Below are positions 1 through 14,883 of a DNA stretch of 64,000 nucleotides, in pieces (position 1 is the stretch's first letter; every line of letters starts with the position of its first letter). The translations under genes were made by a program, and so were the position numbers. The notes beneath the pieces are model-generated. The model was not told where the DNA came from and did not search any database. It saw only the letters and a program-made list of their open reading frames with translations. The stretch comes from Urechis unicinctus (taxonomy: Eukaryota; Annelida; Polychaeta; Xenopneusta; Urechidae). The DNA is taken from the NCBI GenBank assembly GCA_034190875.2, contig CM067344.1:25108583-25172582 (forward strand), given 5' to 3'.

Positions 1-2394
1 AAATGACAATATCTTCAAAATAGGGTGCCATTTAAACAATCCACACACCTCATAATATGGGTGCTAAGAATATTGATGACTATCGGCCTGTAATGAAGCT
101 AGTCCTGCCTCTCTCTGGAAAACAGACCAGCAGCATAAGGTATCATACAAGAACATAAATAATAAAACTACTTCCATGATAACATAACACATCGTAAGAC
201 AATGTTCAACACGATACGATTTTTCATTGATTGAAACTATAAGCCAAGATGCAAATGTGGATATATATATTTGCGTACATATACGGAATACAGTAAATCT
301 TTGACAAGTTTTTTATTTAAAGTTATAAATAACCTTATTGTAGCTCTAATTCCGAACAATCAACGTAATATGGTGTTTCAATTTGTGATGTGTGTTTTAT
401 GAAAGAAAAGTTGTTAGCGGTCTTTTCAAGACCACATTAATATTAGTCAAGTCGGTCAATGACTCGTGAGCACCCCTACACCGGACTGGTTAATCTTATC
501 ATACCGACATGATACTCAATTAGATTATTTGGATGTATTAATTGCATGTATGGGTCCAGCACAACACAACGTACCATGCAGTCCGGAGACAGAACCCCTA
601 GTTTTTTTGTGATGAGGTGACACATTATTAACCCATACTTAACTGTTATTAACCACCCTTGCAGATGCAGAATATCCCTTGGGTGAGCAGCGTAGCATAG
701 CTCCTAGAGGGCGGGACGCAGTCGAGCTAATCACCATGCGGGGTGGAATTTTATGTGAAGTAACCTGAAAAGATTCATGCTCATATAAGATCTTAGGAAT
801 GATACAATTTATCGATACGTGAATAGACGCACTCGCATCTGAAGCAATCGTGCTAAACATTAATCCACTTCAAATGTAATGCAACTATCCTTATGAATCT
901 ATTGATAACGCATTAATATTCAGCAAACATGCCAATTAGCACGAGAAAAATAGTAAATATATGCACCAAAGGTGTCGTTAATATGGGGTAATAGACGGTT
1001 ACAGCATTGTGAATAGTTTACGGGACGTTTTGTAGTTGTCATTATGATGATGAATTGCAAACCTCGTGTGTCGTTAACGCAATCCTTCATTCGGTATTAG
1101 AATTGACGTAACATCTGTCGCAGCGATTGATCGTCTTTCAATAGCTATGCAGTGTATATAGTTAACAGTATTATACTGCAGTTCAAAATTCAATACATAG
1201 GACTATCAACTAACATTAGAAACATGCAATCCCCACATTTTTTAATGAATAGATATCGATATCTCTATGATACGATATCGAGGAGGTATTAATTCAAGTT
1301 GACGTCAAAGCCCTATCTCAGTAGGCTTCGGTATTATGATTTTTGATACCGCTATCCAGAATTGTAAAATAGGATCATCTTTAGCATTGGCTTTCACTCG
1401 TTTAAGAATATATCTGATCGTCTTCAGCTTGTTACTGTTTGAATTTCTACGTCATATACATATGTATCAATATATTACCAGTACAGACCGTAAAATTGAT
1501 ATTGTTTCGCTGATATTGCATAATGTTCGATAAACGGCTGGGTTTTAATCAGTTTTGTATTAAAATCAGCTAAATATTGCCAAGGAAGGCTATTCCCGCT
1601 GCTATGTCCTAAAGGCAATGTGTCACCCCTTTCCCTCTGCACCCAGTGGGAAGGAGCTTTTGCCTGTGTTTAATAGCGTCCTTACAAGGACGGTGTTTCG
1701 TAGCATGCCTGACGAGCAATATCATTTCAGAATTTATGAATGTGAGAGTGCATGCCCGTTGCAGTTTCGATTTGATATAGCCCGGCTTGTTTTTCGGTTG
1801 TTCCTTTATCGACGATCGTTTAATGGTTCCCAGGGTTGATGAGGTTTTTAAAACATCATTCCAGCTGACGCAGCAGGCTGTACATACTATTTGCGCCTAT
1901 ATTTACTTGACTAGATGAAATGTTGGCTTTTCTACAAACGTGTCTGCCTGTCCGTCATCGTATTGTTGACATATTTGTGCTGCGACGCATCGGATTCATT
2001 TCGTGGTCCGTTGATTGGTTCGTTATGTGTGCTTTCCACTCATGCGCCAAGAGAACGTAGTCATTACATCACTGTCACCCTCATCCATCACCGTCTCAAT
2101 ATCACCTGGTAGGTGAGAGCGATGTAATCCCCGAGATGTTCTTTTATTTTGTCTTCCTCAGGAGCAATTCGTGTGGCTGATTGCTATGAGTAAAAAAGAC
2201 CTTTGGCTCGAGCTTAATTGAAATACACCGAGGTGACCCACCTGGTGCAGTCCCAATCCACACCACGTCATATTGTTATATATTGCAATAGTGATCGCAT
2301 TCAGACATACCAATACTCATTCGAATACAATCATTGAAACTGTTAAATATATGTTAATATTGCAGCACTATCAATCAAAGCACAGCGTAATATT

Positions 2395-3345
2395 AATGGT
2401 AATTTTGATAATAATAAAAATTATAATGATTATGATAGATTGTCATTTATATAGCGCTTGATTTGCCAGCATGCTCACTAGCGCTTCACACAGTTGATGT
2501 AAGTCTGGAAAGCTACCCGGAAGAAAGATGCGTTTAGAGAGCTGCCTGAAACTTAGGCCGGGATACAGAGTGATTTACTACTGACCACATTCTATTCCAT
2601 TAATGCGGGACAAAAACACTGAATGTATTGACATCGAATATAGACAGGTTCTGTTAAGCAGCTGGCATGTGTATGCAGGGGCCAGGGGCCTCAAGAGTAG
2701 CAAATCTGAGACGACACATGGAAGAATGTTGCAGTAATCGAGTCTTGAGATGACCAGTGACAGGACCAGGCGCTTGAAGTTCTCGACAGTCATCCTCTTG
2801 CGGAGTCGGGACTAGCTGACTAGCAATCTTCTCGACCAGGGATATCATTGAGTTGGACGAATTAAACGTGCACCTAGGATACCTGATTGGCCACTAAGAG
2901 ATCTTAACAAAAAATGGATGACAACGGAAAGTCGCTCAGCTGTTTGCGTGAGCAACGAATCGGTTTCTCGGTTTTGTCTGATAAGAGATGAACTTGAACT
3001 TGCTTGCGGTCAGCCAGGCAGATATGTAAGTAAGGCAGGTTTCTATTATCTTTCATTCTTTTTTGCGTGGCTGCTTAATCTAGGTTGCCGCGAAAGCCCT
3101 GTATATGTGTGCGTCGTCAGTGAAACCATGCCTGTCGACCACATGAGATATTATCAGATTGATAAAGCAAAGGCTGTAGACGAGGAAGAGTAAGTGTCCG
3201 AGAAAAGACCCCTGTAAAACACCGTGCTCCAGTTGGACTATGAGAGCTTGGGCACTACGGATTTTGATATGAAAAAAAAAACATCAGTGTTCATGTCCCA
3301 CCTAGAAGGGCAAGCAGAGACGCGTTCACGATTCGAACTAGTCAA
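2395..3345 (-). mobile_element. CR1/L2-type LINE fragment, left-arm copy (5'-truncated reverse transcriptase to 3' tail)
   Basis: Read on the minus strand, this is the mirror copy of the LINE at 23,340-24,275. The reverse-transcriptase block equivalent to LEHGVLQGS lies near 3,200-3,232. The catalytic-site box (FTDD, in place of the usual F/YADD) lies at 3,113-3,124. The conserved C-terminal motif SRLDYCN follows near 2,730-2,750. The 3' end at about 2,400-2,460 has the GCGCTATATAAATG-like tail followed by TAA/TTA-rich simple sequence, typical of CR1/L2-group elements. The endonuclease and the N-terminal two thirds of the reverse transcriptase are missing, and frames are broken, so it is dead. 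I saw no second LINE copy with more of the 5' part in this window. Confidence 0.8.
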
Positions 3346-4805
3346 TGCCAATACCAAAAGGGCACTGACCACCTTGCTATTAGAATCAATTCAACAGCTT
3401 TATAGCTACGATTCACAATAGGAGTACCAACATTGCCACTAGAGACAATGTCCACTTCATTATCACAATTAAGTGATCTTGATCTACAGCACTGGTCGAT
3501 TGGCTTTAGGATGTAACCGTGTTTTGTGGAGGGAAGGCTACGTTGAATATTACATGAAAAGGAGCAACCAGTGTCAAGGTTTTCTCAACGACACATGAAT
3601 GAAATAAAGCTGTCGTACACGCAGGATATAGCCTAAGTTGCCATGGATACATCCTGCTTATGCAAAACATCCGGAAACATTAGGGAACATCCTAGGCAAA
3701 CTATGTCCAATATCTCATTCCGATGCTAATAACGTCAAGTTCATTTGACAAAATCTGCCTCCGATGTGTCAGATACAGTACGAAACTTGCATGATTCATT
3801 CAAGCTGGCGCGCCATAGGATTGACATTATTGTCACTCAATGAATAACACTAAGCTTTTGAGAACCGGTCTTTTATCAAATGTACCGCATTTGTATGAAA
3901 ACAGAAACATGCCCTATTTTATTCCTCAATTCATATTTGACAGCTGATTTGATCAGGTACAAAACGATGGCCATCATTGGCAATGCTGGGTGACGGGGAT
4001 CGAGAGTAATGAATCCAATTGACACATCCAATCTAGACACATGCAGTAATCTTACATGCAGAACTTGTTATATTATATTCTATTTGGGAAATTAATAATA
4101 CATTATCAATGCAATAAATCACCTCAATTACATATTCCTATTTAATACAAATCAATTGAGTAAACGTACATATAATAATCTAACCGAAGCCGCATTCACC
4201 TATTTAACATTGGATAAAATAACCTAGCATGGCTAATACCAGGGACGTGGATATAAACAACAACTGATTGAAGGACTGTTAAAGACGTTCTCCACCACGT
4301 ATGTGAGTTCGCAATCTCGCCGTTATGACAGTATATATGCGTCCTGATCAATCTGTCCCCAAGCATGCATGAACTATTTCTGATCAACAATAACAAGTCG
4401 CCTTACCTTGTGTGTTGTTGTGGTATTATGCATCTTGTTGGAATTTAAGGCAGAACAACACAAACAACAACACGACCACCGAACTGCACCAAAACAACGG
4501 AAGAGTCACATCGCAGAAAATCCACAGATTGTCTCTATATTTAATTATATAATAATAATATTATACATGATATAGATAAATTAGTACTTACTTGCACAAA
4601 GCATGTTTGGATAGTGTAAACATGCATGTATGATATTATCTAACTCTTAGAGCTTAAAGGTCACTGGCCTGCTGGAAAAACCTTGGGATTGACAAACATG
4701 CAAACATAATCCACAACGTTGTCCCTTTCTGACGCTAACCGTCAAATTGAAATGTGTTATATGGGCATTAATCCCGGATGCATGCTCTTATTCGGGATGT
4801 GACCG

Positions 4806-4830
4806 TGTATATATATATATATATATATAT
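4806..4830. repeat. Short (TA)n microsatellite
   Basis: A pure TA run of about 25 bases. The same site carries about 23 bases in the right arm (21,818-21,840) and about 13 bases in unit 3 (63,302-63,314), so the array length varies among copies. Confidence 0.95.
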
Positions 4831-7808
4831 CTCCATAATGTCAGCACTAAAACACAATCCAGCCATAGGCCTACGACATGACATCAATATTCAGGGAGCA
4901 ACAGACAGTATACATCAGGTTTAAGGGCTATGTTCGGCTAACTGCTAAGTCTGTAATTTGTCGATGAGATGACGAGTTTGATTTGTGGAGGAGTTAATAC
5001 AACCAGCATATTTATGCAGTAACAAGCATGGAGCTGTACGCTTTAGCCTATTGGTCAACTATTTGCTAATGATTGTTCCTCAAAGTAGGTACACGGGCAG
5101 AACACAGGCAAGCTGTGTTTGGACTGCTGGAAATACTTGATTAGTTAAGAATGCTAATCAATGGTTACCTAAACTAACATTTACTAGGAAAGAGTGCAAT
5201 ATTCAATGGCATGCCACAGGTCACGGTTTTTTATCATTTCATTCAACGCTTGACAGCTGGCGTCCGCAGCATTCGCTCCAACAATGTCTTGTCGACACAA
5301 TTATTACCCCGAGTTTGGTGTTGGGGGGATGAATGAATTTTCATTGAATGTCATATAAACCTATGCACAGGTAATTCGAATAGCTACAATCAAATAGACT
5401 GCATTCCTTGCAAACTGGGCAACAATTTAACTAGCCGGAGCCTAGCCTATTCTTGCGAGTCATTGGAACGCTTCTACCGACCATATTGGGAAAGTTGTAC
5501 AAAGCATCGGCCATTACACGCCGTTCATATACATAAAATCGACTTTCAAAAGAGATTTGAAATTGCCTACCATATGATTGTACGTATTTTTTATTTATTT
5601 AATCATTCCTATCTGCCATTCGGTCCTTGTCTAGTTCATCATCAGCATATCAATGGCAACTTTCGTATATTGCTTTGTACAGATTGGGCTTTGTGCATCA
5701 ATACAATCTCTCTCGCCCTTCTACCTACACCAATATAGGTATGCGTTTTTCATATATGAGGTTTATGATCATTTGGGCGTCCAGTATGGTGTGGTCATTG
5801 TTTATTGGCGATATTACTAACATAGCATTAATCAGCAATTTGCTTCATTTGGAATATGGCAATTATTGGTTTATATCTTACATACATAAAAACACGAACG
5901 TCAAGTGTTAAAAATTTTAAATCAAAATGATGCGTGCGCCTTTGTCAACATATACGAAGATGATGTAAATTATACAGATATTTCTGCAACCTTGTCTAGT
6001 AGTATTAACTTTTTATCCTAAATACAAACACTAGTAGAACAGTCATACACTTACATGTTTGTAAATGAAATAGCACCAATGAGCCAAGATATTGACCATT
6101 GATTGATCAATCAATCTTGCCGTTGATTTTGCGCGTTGCAGAACACAGAGTAACTTTAGGAAAGGGATTAGGGACCTACGCTGTAGCCGGATTACTGTAT
6201 GATAAATAACCCGGCCCACTTGACAGTTAATTTGGGGAGTTTTCACAGGAATTACACATAAACCACGGATACCCCGCTCAAGGTCTGAAAGGATCTCTCA
6301 ACCTCTCCGCGATATGAGCAAAGGCATCTCCTTAGCAACCATTTATATTGCATTTGTCAAGCAATTTGAATTGTTTAGATGGGTTGTGACAGGATAGCAC
6401 ATGCGATTGCTCCCATGCCCTTAACATCGACATTGTATCTGAGGAACGTCGCCTATTCGGATTCACAATGGCTTTGTTTGCTGCTGATAAAATTGCTAAA
6501 CGCCTCAGTGAAACGTCCGGGGAAATCCTGCCATTACACACAGTTTACGTTGAACTTTTCTAATGCAAATAAGCTAACAAAATCTAGTACCTAACAACTG
6601 CGGAACTACAGTTACCTCCATTAGAGAGACATGCAATTATTCAGATACTTAATCTTGTAAACAATAATTGTAACAATTTGCAATATTACCGTTCCATCCG
6701 GATGTACTAACAAAGTAGGGTGGCTTATATATAAATGTAAACCTTTATTTTTTATTCATAGACAAAAGTCTTCGCGAATTAAGATTTAACTAGTCGTGTT
6801 AATATTTACCTGCATTTAAAACTTCGAACTGGGCCGACATTGTTGCGAATTTTCTCTAATTTAATTGTAAACGAAATGGGCTGATATAGTTCATGAAAGC
6901 AGATGCATATTGATCCCCCATAGATAAAGATGTAGGTATCGTTTTACCCATCCAGTCATGGCCGCCTATAAACCAGTCTTTGTATTGCCCTCATGTGATG
7001 TATTTATGGTTGTCAGAGGTTCACGATTGGCCTCTTTTATTGAGTACCAAAATCTTTTTTATTATAATTTCAATAGTCTAATACAAATTCTTATAACGTC
7101 TCTAACTTTCTACTCCCCAGGTTTGCGGCGTCCTTATATGTATATACTCAATCCAACAATCATTCATGAAGCGTCTACAATCATCACAATCCGAACATTC
7201 GTAGATGCATCTTCATATTGACTCACAAACGATAAGTAACAATGTGTTGCATTCAACATCGGGAAATATGCAAAATTATATTAGGGCTTGTTTCACCTTC
7301 TAAAGCTGCGTTTGATTGCGATAAGTTTTAGGGCCAGTGCATATTCAATTAGCTAAAAACCATCCAATCTAGATTTATAAATATGAGTTTGAGGTCAATG
7401 GAGTCAGCTTTCTCCAGCCGATGATGCGTTATGTATGTGGTAGGTGACTGGACTAATGCACATGTGCTAATGCTCTTGTTTATTTTGGCCTCGAAATGGT
7501 GATTGGCTTACACTGTCTTTGATATTGTAGTAAATATAATAAAATCTAGTTCGGGTATTTAACAACAATGAGCAAGGTCATTTCAATGTATCTATGAAAA
7601 TAATACGCTGCCTAGAATAGCTTGAGTACAGTTTAGTAAATTTTTTCACGGATGTAAATTTCGATTAGCCTCAGGTATGACGTTAAGGCGCGAGTCAGTG
7701 TAAATCATCATTTAAAGACTTTGTTCTCTGATTTAGCAATGGGGTGGCAAAATGCATAAACAGAAGAGCCACGCCAGAAAACAATTTATAATAGGAGCCT
7801 TATTATGT

Positions 7809-8001
<193 letters not shown>

Positions 8002-8579
8002 CGGGTGTGAGTGTAAATAAATTTGTATATATAAGTCTTTCAAAATCATTTTATTGCGATAAGTATCTACACAAAGTAATTTTATTCCGACTGATTTCGT
8101 ATTTGCCATAAAACAACACAATGTCATAGGTTGACTTAATCATGATTATTTTATTCAGAAATTAATTGTTTACGGACTCGCTGCATATAATGGTTCCACT
8201 TGGGACACTTACCAAACAAACTAACTGGACAGGCTGCGGCAGAGGAGTTAAGTGCACGGCACTTGAAATATCATTGCAATCTGGCCAAGCATTCAAAATT
8301 GAGGATTAATGCACGCATATTCTATTTGAGCGCCATTCCATTTGCTTGAATGCCACAGATTGTCTAGAGAGAGAAACACAGAGTATCAGCTATTTTTACA
8401 TAGACACCCAATAATATGCACACGAAAATGTCATACGAGGTACAATTGAGGTTATCTCTTGCTTTTATACTGTATACAAGGATTTGTTCGGGCTTAGACA
8501 AGTGCTTGCTTGGTTGTCTAAGATGCAAAAATAACCTCGCTACCTATGCAATAGTAGTAGCTCTTTAGCGCGAGACATC

Positions 8580-9055
8580 GTCCGCGTTCTCCCTGGTCAA
8601 TTGCTTCGCCATGTTAATTCGACCCCATTGGGCCAGTACCTCTGGTGTACCAACACATCGACAGCTGCAGCCAAAACTATATGCAGCCATACCAGGCATT
8701 TTTACCTGGGAGAGATTCCTGTCGGCAACGGTATCGTTGAGGTAGCATCGAAGCTGCGGGTATGAGCCTGAAACAGATCACTAGTGTCTTGGTCACGTCC
8801 TCATAGTCCAAAGCTCACAAGGCCTCACAAGACCTCACCATCTAAGACCGACCGAAGGTCTGGATCATCAATGACGTCTTGTCCGACCATGCTTATCTCG
8901 TAATATCCCGTATTGCGTATTTGTACCACCGTGAGCTGGTGACCCGTTTCTTGCCGTGTCGCCTACCCCGCCACCCATCTATCTGCCAAGATATGGATGA
9001 ATTTTAACGCCGCTAGCAAGAAGGCTGTTACGAAAACATGATGGGTAACCATATT
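8580..9055. other. GC-richer patch of unknown origin (left arm)
   Basis: This stretch and its partner at about 17,640-18,110 are visibly richer in G and C than their surroundings and contain short internal direct repeats (CTCACAAGGC-type). One plus-strand frame reads with protein-like composition over roughly 60 codons (a stretch with WIINDVLSDHA, near 8,860-9,000) but it is closed by stops on both sides. I do not recognise a family. The patch lies in the block absent from unit 3 (see 17,655-19,038). It may be a remnant of an inserted element or gene fragment. Confidence 0.45.
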
Positions 9056-11775
9056 TGAAGGCTAATTCGTGAAAGTGACTCACAGTTTAATCGTAAATCA
9101 TGGAAAACTCACTCACTTCTTAATCGCTACTATTGAATAAGTATGTTCAAAATTTTCCAGCTTTCCCGAAAACCAGGAAATTTCTACACGTCATTGTTTT
9201 GCAAGCAAATGCCAATTTCGAAATGGCGCAGTAGCTATTTTCAAGGTTTTTTTAGGGGCATGCAATTGTAAAATAACGCGCAACAACAAACATTTTGTTA
9301 AAAAATCTGTTTTGACTAAGCATGATGACGCTCGAATGACTTTTACATCCGCAAAGCTGGAAATGGTAATGACAATGCCTTTGCAAGGCTGTTTACTTAA
9401 AGATGAGATGAGTGCAGTTCCCGAAAGGCTAGTTCTTTCACAATACTATTTCTTTAAGGGTGGATAGATCCTCTGTGCATGAGAAATCGCTCATTCAATG
9501 CCGCATTTACATTATAAGGTGTGCGATTATTGTCACCTACACACTGTCGATTACATCTAAGTGGACGTTCGAAGGTTTCTAGCAGGATTGTTAAAAATAT
9601 ATATTCAAAACCATATATCTCTCAAATACAAATACATCGACTGATGAAATTGCTACGGAAATACGTTTCATAACACTTGTTTTCCTATCGAATATAATTT
9701 CATACCACTATCGGCCACCTTTTGCACACTTTAATTTTCGTAATCTCCGATCGCATTGTCGTCTTCACTGTCCATGCTGGTATTCAATTGAGACAGACAA
9801 TGAGACACAGTCGTTGTACAAAGTAACTGCCTACTTGAATCCAAGAAAATCCTATATCCAAGCAGGTGGGCTCTTTGGTCACATTTCAGTAACTTGCTGA
9901 CTAAAACTGCTTAGCGAGTTTCTCTACAATTACGTAGATAGTGCGACCCCATCATACCATGACATAAAGAACATCGTGAGTTGTGGTAAATATGTGATGT
10001 TGCTATTTCGCTAAGATGTGTATTTGTAATAGAATAATAGTGACAATGAACAGCGTAAAGACTTAGTGACATTTTCTGGCGTGGGTGTATCCGACATTCA
10101 CCGCACATTTGTTTCACTGAATATTACGATATTGCAAAAAATTAAACATCTTAGCGCAACTGATATATCAAAATGTCAATGCTTAAGCTTTCAAATTAAC
10201 CCTGGGTCAATGATCTTGCATTATCTTTTCATCCAATGAATCATACACTGGCGGCATGACAACGCTAAGAACAATTAGCAAATCACGACTTTGGGGATAT
10301 ACTCTGTATAATGCTGATATTGACATTTGCAGGAACGAGCGTATTGCTGGTACAGAATTCGATCACACGTATATTTGATTTGCTTCTGTTGGAATGCATT
10401 GCTGCAACTTGTGCGTTCAATGGTTATTTGCTGTGACGCAATCTATAACCTCTGCTTTTTAGGTTCGTGTTACTATTTTACACAATGAGTGATTCGCTTC
10501 GTGATGAGAATTTGTTCGCTTTTGTGCGTCAGACATCCTTCTCTGCGCCTCGAGCCAGAAGCGCTGTCTCGAAGGGATATTTCCGGGATTGCTTTGACAA
10601 CAGAATCGTAACGACTGTCGGCAAACAACATATTTTAATGGAGCATCAAACGCTTCACTCGGCATTGAGTAATACAAAATTGGCGAAATATTGAACAAAA
10701 CAGTTGACTTCAAGGTCGGCCAATCTCTCGTAATGATACTTGGCTAACAACAAATATGACAATCTACCCTATGTCGATCATGGTTTTAGCTTCTTCAAAG
10801 AAAATCATGGAAACTTACCTTCATCGAGCCAGGTGTCTCGCCGTTGATTGTGCGTCAAATTGTATAAATAATTGCACAGATGTATGGTCGAATCATGGGC
10901 TTATCTGCCCAACACAAGTCACTGAAGTCAATCTGGCGAAGCATATAATTAAAACCTCGCTACCTTTATTGTATCGCAGCATAGATTGACTTTAGTTACG
11001 CACATGTTCCTGCGTTGTTTTGGCCGTGTGATGACAGGCTAGGAATCCATATCGGCTACGTGTAATTATTCTCGGTATACAATTGTAACAGCGCTATATT
11101 GATACATGCATCAACCTTCGTTAACAGAAGACTACTGTTTTGCTTCTTAAATATGAAATAGACGAAAAGACAAGATGTGATATTCATTGAAAAGGAACAT
11201 AACCTTCGCTATCCATTAAGCCGTTATCTATCTAAAATGTTAAAGGATATATTTTGTGCGTTTGCGAAACTGGGCTGAGACTCACATGTTTATCATTCCA
11301 GTCACTTTTCTGAAATCAGATTAAACAATCATTTTTGTTGCAAAACATGTATTCACTTTATCTCTGACAGCACTGGAATAGTATCCGAGATGCTCTATAC
11401 GAGCTGCTGATTCAAAACTGGCGCATTGATCCCGGCACAAATTTTTTTTTAAAACTATGCCATCCGTACCTCCTGTAACATCCCAGCCTTGTGCTCATTT
11501 GGTTAATTGAAGGATGGTTGATCAACATACTGCTAAATGCTGCTATATATCAATGCCGTTTTTGACGGAGAGGAATAGACCAAGCGGTCAAAGTATTTCA
11601 GCTACTCGTTGGTCGTAATTATTTGAATTATTTGGGTTTCGTTTGGATGGACATACGTACTCTAAGAAGCCAACCACGTTCTTGCACCCGTACAATAGTC
11701 TGGCACCTGTGGTGTTCAGCTCAGTTCAACCATATATATTTAGCCTCAAACCCAAGAAGGTTGTATAAATAAAAT

Positions 11776-11852
11776 AGTATATATATATATTGTTATATAT
11801 ATATATAAATATATATAGATATATATATATATATATATAGATATATATATAG

Positions 11853-11883
<31 letters not shown>

Positions 11884-12021
11884 GAGATAGATCTACATAT
11901 TTATATTTATATATATATCTGATATACATATTTATATTTATATATATATATGTATATATATATATAAAAATATAGATATATTCATACATGTATATATCTA
12001 TAAATTTATATATATATTCAT

Positions 12022-12104
<83 letters not shown>

Positions 12105-12118
12105 GATATATATATATA
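11776..12118. repeat. (TA)n array with TAGA/TTTA interruptions
   Basis: About 340 bases of imperfect TA. The partner in the right arm (14,657-14,883) is about 115 bases shorter. This is one of the main length differences between the arms. Confidence 0.95.
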
Positions 12119-13359
12119 CTCTTTTGCGCGCGGTTATGCTTGGCATATATTCATGTCACTATGGCGCTTGCTAATACAGTTTATTGTTAAATAGTCGGAT
12201 GTTGTTGTCAATTCTAAGGTGTACTTAGTACTGGTCTCCGTGTTGGTGCAACATAAGCACAAGCCTCAGTGTATAATACTCGATAATGCCTGGCAGCATA
12301 CACTGATGTGCAGTGGTAGGAACTAAACACGCAGCTTCAAATTCATTAGGCAGCAAAGAAAGACACTACATATATATTGTCATGATATATTTGTGGCTTT
12401 TCAAGAAGCAACATTTTAATCATTCTATCACGCATACTGATTTATTCGACAATACCAAGCCCAAAGACGGGGCCTTGATAATTTTGCTGAGAGGGTCGTT
12501 CATCATATCGCCTCAAATCAGAGACCTTTAGTGGCCCCGGGATTTATGTGCCGTGTCCTATGATTACAACCAAAATTAGCTGTCAAGTCTTACGATTCAT
12601 GGCAGCCCTTGATGATAGTCGTCCAGTAGTCGCTACCGTGCGGGAAAAACGCAATCTTTGTTACTGGCTGTTCGATTAATTTGTATAGATAGAAGAGCCA
12701 CACAGACCTAAAATTGCCTTTTATCATCAGAAAGTATACAAGAAAACAAACGTTGCTTCATGGGCATAGTTTGAAAGACATGTTAGCGCCATTTGATTAT
12801 GCTGCAGCGTATTTGATTTAAGTCTCAACCACACCCAGCAAGCTATGCTTTCTACGGGTAGTGATGTAGATTCAAACAACTTAATGGTACGAATCTTCAC
12901 GTTGTCCTGGAGTATTAGACGAATTTAGCCTGGTCTATGTAAATAGGCAATGCGGGAGACGGGATAAAGCCCGAAGCATGATTGCAAACACCGTCTTTTG
13001 TGACGCTGCAAATTACATTTGACAGTTAATAATCCTTAACTTCACATACAGCGTAAGAGAGGGTGCAAAGAGGCTATAAAGCAGAGCTAGACTCACCACC
13101 AATTGTCGTTCGTCGTGTAAGCTAAACCATCTGGATGATAAAACATTGAACTAATCTCAACCACGTGCAGTCAACCACACAGTGTACACAACCTAGCAAT
13201 TCAGCAGTAGGCAAATATATCAATCTCATGACAAATAGCGTTTTTCTTAGACAGTTCAGCTAACGACCCGTAACTTACGTATTTATCTATTCCCATAATC
13301 TTTGAGATAGCAAATGTTATTTGCATCAATCTTATCGCGAAGTAACAGAAATCCGGAAA

Positions 13360-13450
13360 AAACTATATAGAAGATATTGAATATATATCGATATATAGTA
13401 TATATGATATATATATTATATATAGATATAATTAGAGGTGTGTGTGTGTG
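13360..13450. repeat. AT-rich spacer at the centre of the palindrome
   Basis: This 91-base stretch separates the two arms: an imperfect TA/GATA array (about 13,367-13,432) followed by a short GT run (about 13,436-13,450). The arms abut it with TTTCCGGATTTCTGTTACTT and its complement. At the start of the homologous block in unit 3 (54,300) a CA run plus (TA)n array sits in the same place. The spacer therefore looks like the AT array that heads a unit, caught between two head-to-head units. Confidence 0.85.
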
Positions 13451-14656
13451 GTTTCCGGATTTCTGTTACTTCGCGATAAGATGATGCAAATAACATTTGC
13501 TATCTCAAAGATTATGGGAATAGATAAATACATACGTTACGGGTCTTTAGCTGAACTGTCTAAGAAAAACGCTATTTGTCATTAGATTGATATATTTGCC
13601 TACTGCTGAATTGCTAGGTTGTGTACACTGTGTGGTTGACTGCACGTGGTTGAGATTAGTTCAATGTTTTATCATCCAGATGGTTTAGCTTACACGACGA
13701 ACGACCATTGGTGGTGAGTCTAGCTCTGCTTTATAGCCTCTGTGTACCCTCTATCTCTCTCTTACGCTATATGCTAAGGTTGATTAACCGTCAAATGTAA
13801 TTTACACCGTCATAAAAGACTCCGTCTCCCGCATTTCCTATTTACATATACCAGGCTAAATTCGTCTAATACTCCAGGACAACGTGAAGATTCGTACCAT
13901 TAAGTTGTTTGAATCTAAATCACTACCCGTAGAAAGCACAGCTTGGTGTGGTTGAGACTTATATCAAATACGCTGCAGCATAATCAAATGGCGCTAACAT
14001 GTCTTTCATACTATGCCCATGAAGCAACGTTTGTTTTCTTGTATACTTTCTGATGATAAAAGGCAATTTTAGTTATGTGTGGCTCTTCTATCTATACAAA
14101 TTAATCGAACAGCCAGTAACGAAGATTGCGTTTTTCCCGCACGGTAGCGACTACTGGACGACTATCATCAAGGGCTGCCATGAATCGTAAGACTTGACAG
14201 CTAATTTTGGTTGTAATCATAGGACACGGCACATACATCTCGGAGCCACTAAAGGTCTCTGATTTGAGGCGATATGATGAACGACCCTCTCAGCAAAATC
14301 ACCAAGCCCCATCTTTGGGCATGGTATTTTCGAATAAATCAGTATGCGTGATAGAATGATTAAAATGTTGCTTCTTGAAAAGCCATTAATATATCATGAC
14401 AATATATGTAGTGTCTTTCTTTGCTTCCTAATGAATTTGAAGCTGCGTGTTTAGTTCCTACCACTGCACATCAGTGTATGCTGCCAGGCATTATCGAGTA
14501 TTATACACTGAGGCTTGTGCTTATGTTGCACCAAAACGGAGACCAGTTGTAAGTACACCTTAGAATTGACAACAACATCCGACTATTTAACAATAACCTG
14601 TATTAGCAAGCGCCATAGTGACATGAATATATGCCAAGCATAACCGCGCGCAAAAT

Positions 14657-14689
14657 AGTATATCTATATATATATATATAGATATATAT

Positions 14690-14730
<41 letters not shown>

Positions 14731-14883
14731 ATATTATATATGAATATAGATATATATATATATATATATACATGTATGAATATATATATATATATATATC
14801 TATATATATTATATCTAGATATATCTATCTATATATATATGTATCTCTATATATATATAATATATATATAATATATATATATA
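14657..14883. repeat. (TA)n array with TATC interruptions
   Basis: Right-arm partner of 11,776-12,118, about 227 bases long. Confidence 0.95.

Noticed and set aside
1336-1533. Frame of about 60 codons open in both arms and both 7.6 kb blocks (e.g. 25,109-25,321 and 40,067-40,255)
   Set aside because: About 13 of 60 residues differ between arm and block copies, far too many for the base divergence if it were under selection. AT-rich hydrophobic composition.
6958-7221. 87-codon frame kept open in the left arm and in unit 3 (60,987-61,250, opposite strand)
   Set aside because: Of 13 base differences, 11 change the amino acid, and the right arm has a deletion through the frame. No sign of purifying selection.
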